A stretch of DNA of 19,751 nt from an uncultured Rhodobacter sp. (GCA_937901435.1 CALGTJ010000694.1:1-19751), one strand, 5' to 3'. Positions 1-8,502 are shown, numbered from the stretch's first letter. Numbers and translations: made by a program. Notes: a model not told the origin generated them from the sequence alone.

Positions 1-576
1 CGCCAGAGGCACCGCCTCTGCGCCCAGCTTGCGCACCGTCTCTGTCAGAAAATCACGCGCGGCAGAACTGTGTTCATAGACGCCGATCCGCAGACCAGAC
101 AGCGCGGTCGCACCAAAGGCAGAGACATAGCGGGTCACATAGGTCGCGGCGATGTCAGGCTCTGTTGTCTCTGCCGCATGTCCTGTGCCAACAGCTTGAC
201 CAAGCGCGGCGTTGATTGCCAACTCATCCTCCTTGGACACCTCGCCGCCGGGCAGATAGAACTTTAGCCCGTTGCGATCCGCCGGGATATGGCTGCCCGT
301 CACCATGATCGCCGCCGCTCCCGCCCCCATAGAGGCCAGCGCCAGCGCGGGCGTGGGCAGCATTCCGGCGCGGATCGGCGTGATCCCCTCAGCCTGCGCC
401 GCCGCAATCACCGCCTCGGCAATGGCGGGCGAGGACGGGCGCAAATCCCATCCCACATAAACCCGACCGCCATTGGGACAAGAGGCCAGAAAGGCGCGGG
501 TGTAATCGCCCACAAGGTCATCGCTTAGCTCTGTAACCAGACCGCGCAGACCGCTTGTTCCAAACTTGGGGGGCAT
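1..576 (-). CDS. Phosphohexomutase (phosphomannomutase/phosphoglucomutase type), C-terminus cut by window edge
   Basis: Only the first 192 residues are present; the gene runs off the left edge. Seen: the N-terminal motif FGTSGLRG (residues 5-12) and the active-site loop TGSHIP (94-99), whose Ser96 is the expected phosphoserine, followed by NGLKFY. These are hallmarks of the alpha-D-phosphohexomutase superfamily, which interconverts hexose-6-phosphate and hexose-1-phosphate in the cytosol through a phosphoenzyme. The ATG at 574-576 is preceded by AAGGAG at a good distance, so the start is firm. The KdsB-like gene lies 79 bp upstream on the same strand, so the two probably supply sugar precursors for lipopolysaccharide, capsule or exopolysaccharide. 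Mannose versus glucose specificity cannot be decided, because the sugar-binding loop lies in the missing part. Confidence 0.88.
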   Translation of the reverse strand, partial: MPPKFGTSGLRGLVTELSDDLVGDYTRAFLASCPNGGRVYVGWDLRPSSPAIAEAVIAAAQAEGITPIRAGMLPTPALALASMGAGAAAIMVTGSHIPADRNGLKFYLPGGEVSKEDELAINAALGQAVGTGHAAETTEPDIAATYVTRYVSAFGATALSGLRIGVYEHSSAARDFLTETVRKLGAEAVPLA

Positions 577-655
577 CCCTTAACTCCTTTAATAAACGTA
601 CCGGTCGCGGATGAGGTCAATACAACTACCAAAACCGGGGATATCGCCAAACTGG

Positions 656-1456
656 TTACTGGTTGGCTTCTTTGCTAAGAACGCTTTCTATGCGGTCTAT
701 GTCCTCTGGGTTGTTCAATTCCCAAAAGACCCGCCCCCGCGCATCGACCTCGACGCATTTCATATGCGCGCCGTTTTCAAGAAAGCGCAGTTGTTCCAGC
801 CCCTCGTTGCGTTCCAGCCGACCTTCGGGCCAATCCATATAACGGCGCAAGGCCGCCGGGCGATAGGCGTAGACGCCCACATGGTGAAACACCGGAATGT
901 CTGTTGGTTTGGCAAAACTCTTGCCATCGACGTAAGGAATGACCTCTTTGGAAAAATAGAGGCCCCGGTTGTCCGTATCAAACACGGCCGTCGTTCCACC
1001 GACCCGGCCCGCGCGGCGGTCTTCGAGGAACATGCCAAGGGTTTCATGGTCACAGCGCAAAACCGGCGTGGCCGCATCCAAAGCCGGATCGGCCTGCATC
1101 GCCGTGATCAGGTTCGACAAGAACCACGGCGGCGTCAAAGGCGCGTCGCCTTGCAGGTTTACCACGATATCCGGTTCGAAATTTTCGCGGATCAACGCGT
1201 CTGCGCAACGCTCTGTGCCGTTTGTGCACCCCTCGGACGTCATGATCACATCCGCCCCGAACCCTCGTGCTGCCTCTGCGATCCGGTCATCATCTGTCAC
1301 CACAAAGACGTTATCGGCCTCTGGAACGGCCTTTCCGACCTCCCACGTCATCTGGATAAGCGACTTGGACACGCCGTTCGCGCCGCGCAGCTTGACCAAT
1401 GGTTTTCCGGGATAGCGGGTCGAGGCGTAGCGCGCGGGGATCATTATCGTAATCAT
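656..1456 (-). CDS. kdsB: KdsB-like 3-deoxy-manno-octulosonate (or related sugar acid) cytidylyltransferase
   Basis: The 266-residue product has the length and layout of KdsB, which makes CMP-Kdo from CTP and Kdo for lipopolysaccharide or capsule. Seen: IPARYASTRYPGKPL at residues 6-20 (nucleotide-binding loop), NGTERCADA (79-87), VNLQGDAP (99-106) with the probable metal-binding Asp104, LYFSKEVIP (167-175), HHVGVYAYRP (191-200) and the LEQLRFLENG region (220-229). The ATG at 1454-1456 is chosen because MITIMIPARYAS aligns with the family start; a TTG seven codons upstream is less likely. The C-terminal metal-site motif, usually V-D-T-P-E-D, reads LNNPED (247-252), so an Asn replaces the Asp at 248. 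The real substrate could therefore be another 3-deoxy-ulosonic or nonulosonic acid. Family assignment is strong; exact substrate is open. Confidence 0.8.
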   Translation of the reverse strand: MITIMIPARYASTRYPGKPLVKLRGANGVSKSLIQMTWEVGKAVPEADNVFVVTDDDRIAEAARGFGADVIMTSEGCTNGTERCADALIRENFEPDIVVNLQGDAPLTPPWFLSNLITAMQADPALDAATPVLRCDHETLGMFLEDRRAGRVGGTTAVFDTDNRGLYFSKEVIPYVDGKSFAKPTDIPVFHHVGVYAYRPAALRRYMDWPEGRLERNEGLEQLRFLENGAHMKCVEVDARGRVFWELNNPEDIDRIESVLSKEANQ

Positions 1457-1631
1457 GTGACACCGGCCTGCAGGCAATTGTGTAAATGCAAAGCACCCTC
1501 TTCTTTACTTTTTCCATCGCCGTAAAAGGCACCCGGTTGATCACGTTTGGCGTGTTTTGGGACGCCGCAAACCCGAAAGACCCATTTCGCGCAGTCTTAC
1601 GCGATCTTGCCAGATGCGCCAAGGGCTTTGG
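1457..1631. other. Intergenic spacer between the polysaccharide genes and the catabolic operon
   Basis: These 175 bp separate the end of the Mo-hydroxylase gene from the KdsB-like gene, both on the minus strand. I see no plausible ORF, no RNA gene and no strong hairpin followed by a T-run. There are only short 5 bp stems, for example TCGCG/CGCGA at about 1588-1605. A promoter for the KdsB-like gene would have to lie here, but no convincing -35/-10 pair is visible. The spacer marks the functional boundary of the catabolic locus. Confidence 0.5.
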
Positions 1632-3719
1632 CTAGGTCAACAATTGTCGGGTCAGGTTGTCTCTGGTCAGGGGCAGCTGTGTCAGTCTCTGACCAAGCCC
1701 CTGTGAGGCGGCATTCAGGATCGCGGCGGTGGTTGGCCCGGCGGCCACTTCTCCGACGCCTAGCGCGGGTTGTGTAAGGGTCTCGATCACAGAGATCTCG
1801 ATACGGGGCACGGCGGAAAACCCAAGGATGGGATAATCTTCCCAAAGTTGGGTCTCTGGCCCATTGGCCCCAAAATGAACCTGCTCGCCCAGCGTGATCG
1901 ACACGGCTTGTACGATGCCCCCTTCGATCTGGTTGCGCAGGCCAGAGGGGTCGATCACCTCGCCCGCATCGACCGTCGCCCACACGGCGCGCACCGCAAT
2001 CTCGGTGTCGATGGCAAGCTCTGCGATCACCGCGCAATAGGCGGCGCTGTTTTTATAGCGTGCAAACCCCAGACCTCTGATGACCTCGTCCGACTGCGGG
2101 GCGGCATCGGCCATCTTACGAACCGTTTCAATAACATGGCGCGCGCGCGGGTCTGTCAGATGGGTCAGGCGCAGCTGGATCGGGTCGGTGTTGGTGGCGA
2201 TGGCCACCTCTTCGATCAGCGCTTCGATTGCGGCGACGTTGACCTGTGCGCCCAGACTGCGAAACGACGAGGGGCGGTAGCCAAGACGGGGCGGCGGGCA
2301 TTTCCAGACCTGCACCCTGTCAAAGGCATAAAGAGGGATGGCATTGCGATCACTGCCGCCCCCCGCAGAGGCCGGAGGGTCCAGCGAGGCGGCAAGCGGT
2401 ATCGGCGGGTCAAGGAACTGCGCGGCGCGCAAATTCGGCGCGGCAGGCCCACGCGGGCGCGTACTATGGGCAGGGCTTTGGACCTCTATGCGCAAACCCG
2501 TGATTTGCCCGTCCGGGGACAGGCTGGCGCTTGCGGTGGTTCGCATGGCAGGCCCAAACGGCGCGGCGCGAAACTCATCCTCGCGCGACCAGATCGCGCG
2601 CACATGCCGCCCCGGATTTGCCCGCGCCAGCAAGGCCGCGTCCAAAGCCACATCATCCGCCCCGTTGTGCCCGTAACATCCTGATCCGGGGGTAAACCGC
2701 ACAGTCACGGCCTCTGGAGACAGATCCAGAACCGCTGCCAAAGAGTCCCGCAGGGCAAAAACGCCCTGACTGTGCGACCAGACCTGCAACCGGTTTTCGT
2801 CGAAAATCGCCAGCGCACAACACGGACCGATAGAGGCATGGGCGATGCAGGGACGCGTGACAGAGGTTGAGATCGTGAGGGGATCAACGGGCGCGCTGCC
2901 AATGTCTGTGGCAAGGGTTGGTGTGTCTGACGGGTCGTTCAACGCATCCATTGGATCAAAATCAAGGGGTGTGGTTTTCCAATCCAGATGCTGCGAAAGG
3001 CGCAGGGCGGCACGGTTTGCCTCGAATTCACAGTCGCAGGTCAGGCCAAGGCATAGCCCGTTGCGGAACAGTCTGACCCTGTCTCCGGCAAGCGCGGCGA
3101 TCCGGTCTTGCGCGGTGATCAGGCCGGTCGTTCCATACGGCGGGTGAATGATGCGCCCGTGCAGCATGTCTGCAAACACCAGATCCTGAATGTATCCCTC
3201 TCCACGAAGGCGCGACAGAATATCCGCACGACGCGGCGCCGGATCAAAAGCAGGATGACCCGACAGCGCCATGGGTGCGGCATAGTCGATGACAGTCCCG
3301 TCCAGAGGCGCGTTTTCGGCAAGTGTCCAGTAGGTCAGGCCAGTGTCTGCGCCCCGGTGCAGGATCGCGCCCTGTGCGACATCAAGCACCTCTGGTGTTG
3401 TCTGCAAAAGCTGCGCGGCGCGGGCCAGCATTTCGTGGCGCGCAGCAGAGGCGGCCCATCGCAGGGCCATGCCGCCGATCTGGACAGAGATGCTGGCGAC
3501 GGTTGGCCCTTCGTTCGGGCTTTGGCTTGTGTCCCCGGCGACAAGGGTGATCTGGGCGGGATCAACCGAGAGTTCAACCGCCGCGATCCGGGTCAGCGCC
3601 GCCGCGATGCCTTGACCCAGCTCGACACGGCCGGTCTTGACGATCACCCTGTTGTCAGGCGCAAAGGCGATCCAATGGGACGTGGCCGTATGTGCGGCCA
3701 GGGGGCCGGGAATGGTCAT
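1632..3719 (-). CDS. Molybdopterin-binding large subunit of a two-subunit molybdenum hydroxylase (isoquinoline 1-oxidoreductase beta / nicotinate dehydrogenase B type)
   Basis: The 695-residue product is the catalytic subunit of a xanthine dehydrogenase-family enzyme that hydroxylates a ring or aldehyde carbon using water. Seen: VELGQGI (residues 32-38), typical of the N-terminal Mo-binding half; GSGCYGHNGADD (345-356), a signature of the IorB/nicotinate-dehydrogenase-like branch; FRSLGAQVN (486-494); and GVGEVAAGP near the C-terminus (654-662), where Glu657 matches the catalytic glutamate of the family. It is somewhat shorter than usual IorB proteins (roughly 740 residues). I see no twin-arginine signal and no cytochrome c CxxCH motif, so it is probably cytosolic. 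The ATG at 3717-3719 overlaps the stop of the [2Fe-2S] gene by 4 bp; the frame stays open 55 codons further upstream, but that part is out-of-frame iron-sulfur coding sequence. Last gene of the minus-strand operon. The substrate is unknown. Confidence 0.88.
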   Translation of the reverse strand: MTIPGPLAAHTATSHWIAFAPDNRVIVKTGRVELGQGIAAALTRIAAVELSVDPAQITLVAGDTSQSPNEGPTVASISVQIGGMALRWAASAARHEMLARAAQLLQTTPEVLDVAQGAILHRGADTGLTYWTLAENAPLDGTVIDYAAPMALSGHPAFDPAPRRADILSRLRGEGYIQDLVFADMLHGRIIHPPYGTTGLITAQDRIAALAGDRVRLFRNGLCLGLTCDCEFEANRAALRLSQHLDWKTTPLDFDPMDALNDPSDTPTLATDIGSAPVDPLTISTSVTRPCIAHASIGPCCALAIFDENRLQVWSHSQGVFALRDSLAAVLDLSPEAVTVRFTPGSGCYGHNGADDVALDAALLARANPGRHVRAIWSREDEFRAAPFGPAMRTTASASLSPDGQITGLRIEVQSPAHSTRPRGPAAPNLRAAQFLDPPIPLAASLDPPASAGGGSDRNAIPLYAFDRVQVWKCPPPRLGYRPSSFRSLGAQVNVAAIEALIEEVAIATNTDPIQLRLTHLTDPRARHVIETVRKMADAAPQSDEVIRGLGFARYKNSAAYCAVIAELAIDTEIAVRAVWATVDAGEVIDPSGLRNQIEGGIVQAVSITLGEQVHFGANGPETQLWEDYPILGFSAVPRIEISVIETLTQPALGVGEVAAGPTTAAILNAASQGLGQRLTQLPLTRDNLTRQLLT

Positions 3720-4189
3720 GTCGTTTCCGCAATCAACACGGATTTCAGCGCTTTGAGTATGCGGGTATGCGCCCCGCATCTGCACAGGTTTCGATCCAGA
3801 GCGGCCAGAATATCGGCATCGGTGACAGGCGTCCCATAAAGCGGCACCGTCGCCATGATGATCCCGGCCAGACAGAACCCGCATTGCCCCGCATCCGTTT
3901 GCAGGATCGCCTGAACCAGCGGATGCGGCGGATCATCGGCCACCAAGGCGTCAATCGTGACGACATCTGCATTCGCCACGCCGTCCAGCACAATGTCACA
4001 GGATTGCACCGCCCGCCCGTCAATCACGACGGTGCAGGCCCCGCACGCGCTCTGTTCACAGCCAAGGCGCGTGCCGCGCAGTCCCAGATGATTTCGCAGG
4101 ACAAGGGCAAGGGGCATTCTCGGATCTGCGTCAATCTGAACGGTCTGGCCGTTGACCACGCACGCAATGCCCTTTGCCCCCTGCGACAT
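3716..4189 (-). CDS. [2Fe-2S] small subunit of the molybdenum hydroxylase (IorA/CoxS-like)
   Basis: The 157-residue protein passes electrons from the molybdenum centre of its partner. Seen: a plant-type ferredoxin cluster with Cys44, Cys49, Cys52 and Cys64 (GCEQSACGACTV region), and a helical C-terminal cluster with Cys103, Cys106, Cys136 and Cys138 (QCGFC and NLCRCG). All eight ligands of this family are intact, and the length is normal for a stand-alone small subunit. The start codon lies 3 bp after the stop of the lactonase gene, and its TGA overlaps the ATG of the large-subunit gene, so the two subunits are translationally coupled. No FAD subunit gene is adjacent, which points to the two-subunit isoquinoline/nicotinate-type architecture rather than the CO-dehydrogenase/xanthine type. 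The electron acceptor is not evident. Confidence 0.93.
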   Translation of the reverse strand: MSQGAKGIACVVNGQTVQIDADPRMPLALVLRNHLGLRGTRLGCEQSACGACTVVIDGRAVQSCDIVLDGVANADVVTIDALVADDPPHPLVQAILQTDAGQCGFCLAGIIMATVPLYGTPVTDADILAALDRNLCRCGAHTRILKALKSVLIAETT

Positions 4190-4192
4190 GGC

Positions 4193-5071
4193 CTAAAAGC
4201 GATAGAAAGCTTCGGAGTTGTCGACCATGATCTTTTTGCGCATGGCCTCGTCCGGCACCCATTGACCAAAGGCATTTACGGGATCGGCGTCGTTCGGGTT
4301 GACCTCGTATTTGTTGGGGTGCGGCCAGTCTGTGCCCCACATGATGCGATCCGCATTTGCCTCTATCAGCGCGCGGGCCATGGGTTGCACGTCGTCATAG
4401 GGCGGCAGATCGGTGGCGCTGACACGGTTTGCGCCAGAGATCTTGACCCAAGTGTTGCCGTCCCTGACCAGACCCAAAAGCGCCTGGAATCCCTCGGCCT
4501 CGATCCCGGCCTTGGCGGGCTGATAGGCGAAATGGCCAATGGATTGAGGGACTTCGACCTTTTTGAGGATCGGCATCAACTCGACAATGTCCTTGCCCGG
4601 AAACAGCCATTCGATATGCCAGCCAAAGGGTTTCAGCTTGGCCTCTAGCGTTGGGATTTCGTCAAACCCGATGGGCATCCCGCCCTTGTTGTCGGTGTTC
4701 AGGCGCACACCGCGCCCGCCGATCTTGTCCCACTCTGCGATCTGCTCTTCGGTCACATCCGCATCCACCGCCACAACCATACGCGCGCGGTTGGGCGTTG
4801 CCGCGTTCAGCGCTGTCATCCCGTCGATGATCGCGGAATTGTCCGTGCCATAGGGCGAGGGCTGGGTAAACACGACCCGGTCGATGCCCAGCTGTTTGTG
4901 CAGATGTGTCAGATCATCCAGCGTCGATTGCGGCGGGTTATAGCCGCGTGTCGGGCTTAGCCAGTATTTATCTTCGAACACATGCACATGCGTGTCGATC
5001 GACCCTTTGGGCAGGGTGATATTTGGCACGCGGGGGTTCCGGTCTGGCGGAATGCAATCTCTGATGGTCAT
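4193..5071 (-). CDS. LigI-like amidohydrolase (2-pyrone-4,6-dicarboxylate lactonase family)
   Basis: The 292-residue TIM-barrel hydrolase resembles LigI, which opens the lactone 2-pyrone-4,6-dicarboxylate in lignin-aromatic degradation, and other COG3618 lactonases. Seen: DTHVH (residues 26-30; His28 and His30), QPSPYGTDN (70-78), RGVRLN (120-125), WHIEW (151-155), GHF with His180 (179-181) and MWGTDWPHP (244-252) with the catalytic-type Asp248. The ATG at 5069-5071 is chosen because AGGAGA lies just upstream; a TTG five codons earlier is less likely. It sits 21 bp after the dehydrogenase gene and 3 bp before the iron-sulfur gene. It probably hydrolyses a lactone or lactone-like ring product made by the neighbouring dehydrogenase, cycloisomerase or Mo hydroxylase (inference). 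Family is confident; the lactone is unknown. Confidence 0.87.
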   Translation of the reverse strand: MTIRDCIPPDRNPRVPNITLPKGSIDTHVHVFEDKYWLSPTRGYNPPQSTLDDLTHLHKQLGIDRVVFTQPSPYGTDNSAIIDGMTALNAATPNRARMVVAVDADVTEEQIAEWDKIGGRGVRLNTDNKGGMPIGFDEIPTLEAKLKPFGWHIEWLFPGKDIVELMPILKKVEVPQSIGHFAYQPAKAGIEAEGFQALLGLVRDGNTWVKISGANRVSATDLPPYDDVQPMARALIEANADRIMWGTDWPHPNKYEVNPNDADPVNAFGQWVPDEAMRKKIMVDNSEAFYRF

Positions 5072-5092
5072 AGTCGTCTCCTGCAAAAAGGG

Positions 5093-5845
5093 TTAGCCGC
5101 GCCCGATAAAGGGCATGTTGGTGGCCATGATGGTCATGAACTGGACATTGGTGTTCAGCGGCAGCGCAGCCATATAGGCCACGGCAGAGCCGCAATGTTC
5201 GACGTCAAACACGGGTTCAACCGCGATCTGTCCGTTGGCCTGCGGCACCCCAGATTTGAACCGCTCGCCCAACGGCGTGTCCGCGTTGCCGATATCAAGC
5301 TGCGAACAGGCGATGTTATGCTCGCGCCCATCCAGCGAGATCGACTTGGTCAGGCCAGTGATCGCATGTTTGGTCGAGGTATAGGCGGGCGTGTTGGGCC
5401 GGGGCGAATGGGCAGAGACTGACCCGTTGTTGATGATGCGCCCGCCTTTGGGATCCTGCGCTTTCATGATGCGAATGGCGTGCTGGGCACAGACAAAGGC
5501 CCCCGTCAGATTGACATCGACACATTTTTTCCAGTCGGCCACGTCCAGATCTTCCATTGGAATACGCGGCGCGCCACCGCCTGCGTTGTTGAACAACACG
5601 TCAAGACGACCGAACTCGGATTTCACCACCTCGAACAAGGCATCGATCTGCGCCACGTCAGAGATATCGGTGGCCACAACGACCATGCGCGGCCCGCCAG
5701 TCCCGGCCATATCAGCCGTTTCCTGCAATGGCTCTGCGCGACGTCCGGCCAGCACCACATGATAGCCATCCTTGTGCAGCGCAAGCGCGGCAGCCCGTCC
5801 GATGCCCGTGCCCGCGCCTGTGATAACCGCAACTTTTTCTGTCAT
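5093..5845 (-). CDS. Short-chain dehydrogenase/reductase (SDR)
   Basis: A classical SDR of the usual 250 residues that oxidises an alcohol or reduces a ketone with NAD(P). Seen: TGAGTGIG at residues 9-16 (cofactor loop), D60 in VVATDIS, NNAG (86-89), the structural Asn112, and the catalytic triad Ser142, Tyr155 and Lys159 (YTSTK). R35-R36 after the second beta strand could favour NADP, but this is only suggestive. The ATG at 5843-5845 is preceded by AAGGAAG. It sits between the regulator (30 bp gap) and the lactonase (21 bp gap). A dehydrogenase next to a lactonase is a common pair in which a cyclic hemiacetal or alcohol is oxidised to a lactone and then hydrolysed; that reading is inference. 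Confidence 0.92.
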   Translation of the reverse strand: MTEKVAVITGAGTGIGRAAALALHKDGYHVVLAGRRAEPLQETADMAGTGGPRMVVVATDISDVAQIDALFEVVKSEFGRLDVLFNNAGGGAPRIPMEDLDVADWKKCVDVNLTGAFVCAQHAIRIMKAQDPKGGRIINNGSVSAHSPRPNTPAYTSTKHAITGLTKSISLDGREHNIACSQLDIGNADTPLGERFKSGVPQANGQIAVEPVFDVEHCGSAVAYMAALPLNTNVQFMTIMATNMPFIGRG

Positions 5846-5875
5846 AAGGTCTTCCTTTTCGCCCTTCTGTTTCGT

Positions 5876-6652
5876 CTATTCCGATCCCAACGGCTCTCGG
5901 TGTAGCTGCATGGAATATTCAAACCGCTTTTCCGGGTGAACCGTCAGCGTCGTTTCAAAGTTGCGCCCGTCCTGATCCAGATAGCGGCGCACGATCGACA
6001 ACGCAGGCGTGCCCACCGCCACCTTGAGCAGGGTCGCCAGCCGCCCGTCGATGGAACTGGCAAAAATCCGGATCTCTGCGTCGATCACGGACACGCCTGT
6101 GGCTTTTTCAATCCGCTCATAGACCGGACTGCGGCCATCCTCGTCAGTTGCAAGGAACGGCTCGAATTCAGGCAGCACATAAATGTCGGACCAAGAGATC
6201 GGCAGATCGCTTTCGTCGCTGCGACGGATCCCGCTGATGCGATACCACGTCTTGCCGATGGGACAGTTGATCTTATCCGCAAGGTCAGGATCGGTATGCA
6301 TAAGACCCGTAAACAGGTTCTCGCGCCGTGTTTCGGTCGGGTATTTCAGGATCTCGGCGGTTGAGGACAGACGGTAGATAAACGCGCCCGCAGGCTTGGT
6401 TGACACGACCTTGGTGCCCGATCCCCGCCTGCGCGCCACCAACCCAAGGTCCGAGATATTGCGCAGCGCCTCGCGGATGGTGAACCGGCTTGTCTGATAC
6501 ATCTCAGACAGTTCCGCCTCTCCGGGCAGCATCGTGCCAATGGGATAGGTTCCGTCCTCGATATCACGCGTCAGCGCGCGCGCGATCTGGCGGTATTTGG
6601 GCGGGGTCGGACCAGAGCCCTGACCTGGCATAAGATCATATGGTTTTGTCAT
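5876..6652 (-). CDS. GntR-family transcriptional regulator, HutC/UTRA subfamily
   Basis: The 258-residue protein has an N-terminal winged helix-turn-helix (about residues 19-84; LPGEAELSEMYQTSRFTIREAL is the recognition region and RRRGSGT the wing) and a C-terminal ligand-binding UTRA domain (about 100-245, with the LxIxRxYxDxxG pattern near 218-230). HutC-class GntR proteins usually repress catabolic genes and release DNA when a substrate or intermediate binds. The gene lies inside the minus operon, 7 bp after the permease gene and 30 bp before the dehydrogenase, so it probably regulates itself as part of the operon. Its likely operators are the GTCYGGAY motifs in the divergent control region at 12295-12417. 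The effector is unknown. Confidence 0.92.
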   Translation of the reverse strand: MTKPYDLMPGQGSGPTPPKYRQIARALTRDIEDGTYPIGTMLPGEAELSEMYQTSRFTIREALRNISDLGLVARRRGSGTKVVSTKPAGAFIYRLSSTAEILKYPTETRRENLFTGLMHTDPDLADKINCPIGKTWYRISGIRRSDESDLPISWSDIYVLPEFEPFLATDEDGRSPVYERIEKATGVSVIDAEIRIFASSIDGRLATLLKVAVGTPALSIVRRYLDQDGRNFETTLTVHPEKRFEYSMQLHREPLGSE

Positions 6653-6659
6653 TGGACCG

Positions 6660-7556
6660 CTATACTTTTAACCGAGGGTCCAGCCAATCACGAAGACTGT
6701 CACCAAAGAGGTTAAATCCAAAAACGGTCAGCGAAATGGCAAGTCCGGGAAAGAAGATCACCCACCAGGCTTCGCGGTAATAGTCGGCGTTCGTGCCTGA
6801 CAACATGAGGCCCCAGGCAGGAGTGGGTTCGGACACGCCAAGGCCAAGAAAGGACAGAGACGCCTCTAACAGGATCGCCTGACCCAGCAGCGCCGTCAGC
6901 ATGATCAGATAGGGCGCGACCACATTGGGCATGATGTGGCGGAACATGATGCGCGTCTTGGTGAACCCGGCGGCGCGGGTCGCGTCGATATAGGGCATTG
7001 TGACAATCGCCAGCGCGGCAGACCGGATCACACGGGCAACCTTGGGAATGAACGGAATGGCGATGGCGATGATCACGTTGATATCAACGCCAAACAGCTC
7101 TGTCCGGGGCACGATGGCGACCACGATCAAGGCCATGACGATGATCGGAAAGCTGAGTAAGACATCAATGACCCGCTGGATCGCCAGATCGACCCACCCG
7201 CCCATAAAGGCGGAAAACACGCCCACAATGGCCCCGAGGGACGTGCCAACAATCGCCGCGATGAAACCAACGGTCATCGCGGTGCGGGCACCGTAAATCA
7301 CCCGAGAAAAGATGTCGCGACCAAAGCCATCCGTGCCCATCACATGCGCGGGCGAGGGTGGAACAAGCCGCGCAAGAAAGTCGATCTGCGTGGGGTTATA
7401 AGGCGCGACCCATTCGGCAAACAGGGCTGCCAAGAACATGCCAAGGATCACCACGCCCCCCGCCGCGCCCAGCGGTTGCTTGACGAAAAAATCCCCCAGC
7501 GCCGAAAAGAAATGGCCGCGTCGCGTCAGATTGGGAAGGGTTTGAACATCACTCAT
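6660..7556 (-). CDS. ABC transporter permease, DppC/OppC type
   Basis: The 298-residue inner-membrane permease belongs to the peptide/nickel/opine importer family. Seen: a hydrophobic N-terminal anchor, then AHVMGTDGFGRDIFSRVIYGAR, a hallmark stretch of DppC proteins beginning near residue 72. Several transmembrane segments follow, with the EAA-type coupling loop (DATRAAGFTKTRIMFRHIMP) and a C-terminal DSLRDWLDPRL. The ATG at 7554-7556 overlaps the stop of the partner permease by 8 bp and gives a family-like N-terminus; an upstream in-frame start would add 12 unlikely residues. It pairs with the DppB-type permease to form the translocation channel. Confidence 0.93.
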   Translation of the reverse strand: MSDVQTLPNLTRRGHFFSALGDFFVKQPLGAAGGVVILGMFLAALFAEWVAPYNPTQIDFLARLVPPSPAHVMGTDGFGRDIFSRVIYGARTAMTVGFIAAIVGTSLGAIVGVFSAFMGGWVDLAIQRVIDVLLSFPIIVMALIVVAIVPRTELFGVDINVIIAIAIPFIPKVARVIRSAALAIVTMPYIDATRAAGFTKTRIMFRHIMPNVVAPYLIMLTALLGQAILLEASLSFLGLGVSEPTPAWGLMLSGTNADYYREAWWVIFFPGLAISLTVFGFNLFGDSLRDWLDPRLKV

Positions 7557-8502
7557 AGCGGATCCTCGGATCGAGCAGGGCATAAAGCACATCGACCATC
7601 AGGTTGATCAGGACAAATCCGGTGGCGACCACCATCACAAGCCCTTGGATCATCGTGAAATCATTGTGCAGGACGGATTCCACGAACAACAAACCGATGC
7701 CGTTCAGGGAAAAGACCTGTTCGGTGACCACAAGACCGCCGATCAGAAAGGCGAACTCTAGCCCCAGCACCGTGATCGCGGGCAACAGCGCGTTGCGCAT
7801 GGCATGTTTGGCGACCACCATCCGCTCTGTCACGCCCTTGGCGCGGGCGGTGCGGATGTAATCCTCTTCCAGCACTTCAAGAATGGTGGACCGCAGCATT
7901 CGGGCGACAACAGACGAGTATCGGTAGCCAACAGACAGCGCAGGCCAGATCAGTTGCGACAGGTTTTTGACCGGGTCCGTGAACAGCGGCACAAAGCCAA
8001 GGGCGGGCAGCCAGTCGAACCATGTGATCAGGCCGACAATCATCAGCATGCCCAGCCAAAAGGGTGGAACGGCAAGCCCGCCGATGGTTATGATCCGCAC
8101 CACGTAATCAATGATCGTGCCCCGGAAAACGGCGGCCAACGTCCCAAGAGGAAAGGCGATGAGGATAGCGAGAATGGTCGACAGGATCGCAACCTCCAGC
8201 GACAGAGGCAGACGTATCGCGATCTCATGGGCGACGCGTTCGCCTGTCCAAAGGCTGGTGCCAAGGTCAAAGGTCGCAAGCCCCGTCATCCAGTCTGCAA
8301 ACTGCACCAACAGCGGTTGATCCAGACCAAGGCGCGCGCGTTCCGCGGCGAGGGCAGCCTCTGACACGTCGCCCCCGTCACCGCGCAGCTTGATCTCGAC
8401 AATATCGCCGGGCAGCACACGCAGCAGAAAGAAGGTGATGATCGCGACACCGATCAAGGTCGGAATGGCCAGCGCAAACCGACGGATGACATACCACATC
8501 AT
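7549..8502 (-). CDS. ABC transporter permease, DppB/OppB type
   Basis: The 317-residue inner-membrane permease starts with the DppB-type MMWYVIRRF and a transmembrane helix ending in FLLRVLPGD. Further membrane spans follow, then an EAA loop ([16 protein letters not shown]) that contacts the ATPase, and it ends with [14 protein letters not shown], standard for DppB. The ATG at 8500-8502 overlaps the TGA of the ATPase gene in an ATGA junction; a second ATG one codon later is equally readable. An AGGAG lies upstream inside the ATPase gene. It forms the channel with the DppC-type protein downstream, whose start overlaps this gene's end by 8 bp. Confidence 0.93.
   Translation of the reverse strand: MMWYVIRRFALAIPTLIGVAIITFFLLRVLPGDIVEIKLRGDGGDVSEAALAAERARLGLDQPLLVQFADWMTGLATFDLGTSLWTGERVAHEIAIRLPLSLEVAILSTILAILIAFPLGTLAAVFRGTIIDYVVRIITIGGLAVPPFWLGMLMIVGLITWFDWLPALGFVPLFTDPVKNLSQLIWPALSVGYRYSSVVARMLRSTILEVLEEDYIRTARAKGVTERMVVAKHAMRNALLPAITVLGLEFAFLIGGLVVTEQVFSLNGIGLLFVESVLHNDFTMIQGLVMVVATGFVLINLMVDVLYALLDPRIRYE

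Noticed and set aside
611..1525. Long open frame on the plus strand opposite the KdsB-like gene
   Set aside because: Its translation has no recognisable motif and lies antisense to a clear KdsB-family protein. High-GC codon bias commonly leaves such antisense frames open.
1590..1605. Short stem TCGCG/CGCGA after the Mo-hydroxylase gene as a terminator
   Set aside because: Only about 5 bp of stem and no T-run follows on the minus strand, so it is too weak to call.
3720..3884. Upstream in-frame extension of the Mo-hydroxylase large subunit (55 codons)
   Set aside because: The extension is the iron-sulfur gene read in another frame. The ATG at 3719 in the ATGA overlap gives a family-like N-terminus.
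3692..4648. Long plus-strand open frame crossing the iron-sulfur subunit and the lactonase gene
   Set aside because: It spans two well-supported minus-strand genes and shows no domain pattern. Its composition (many Arg, His, Gly) is that of an antisense shadow.
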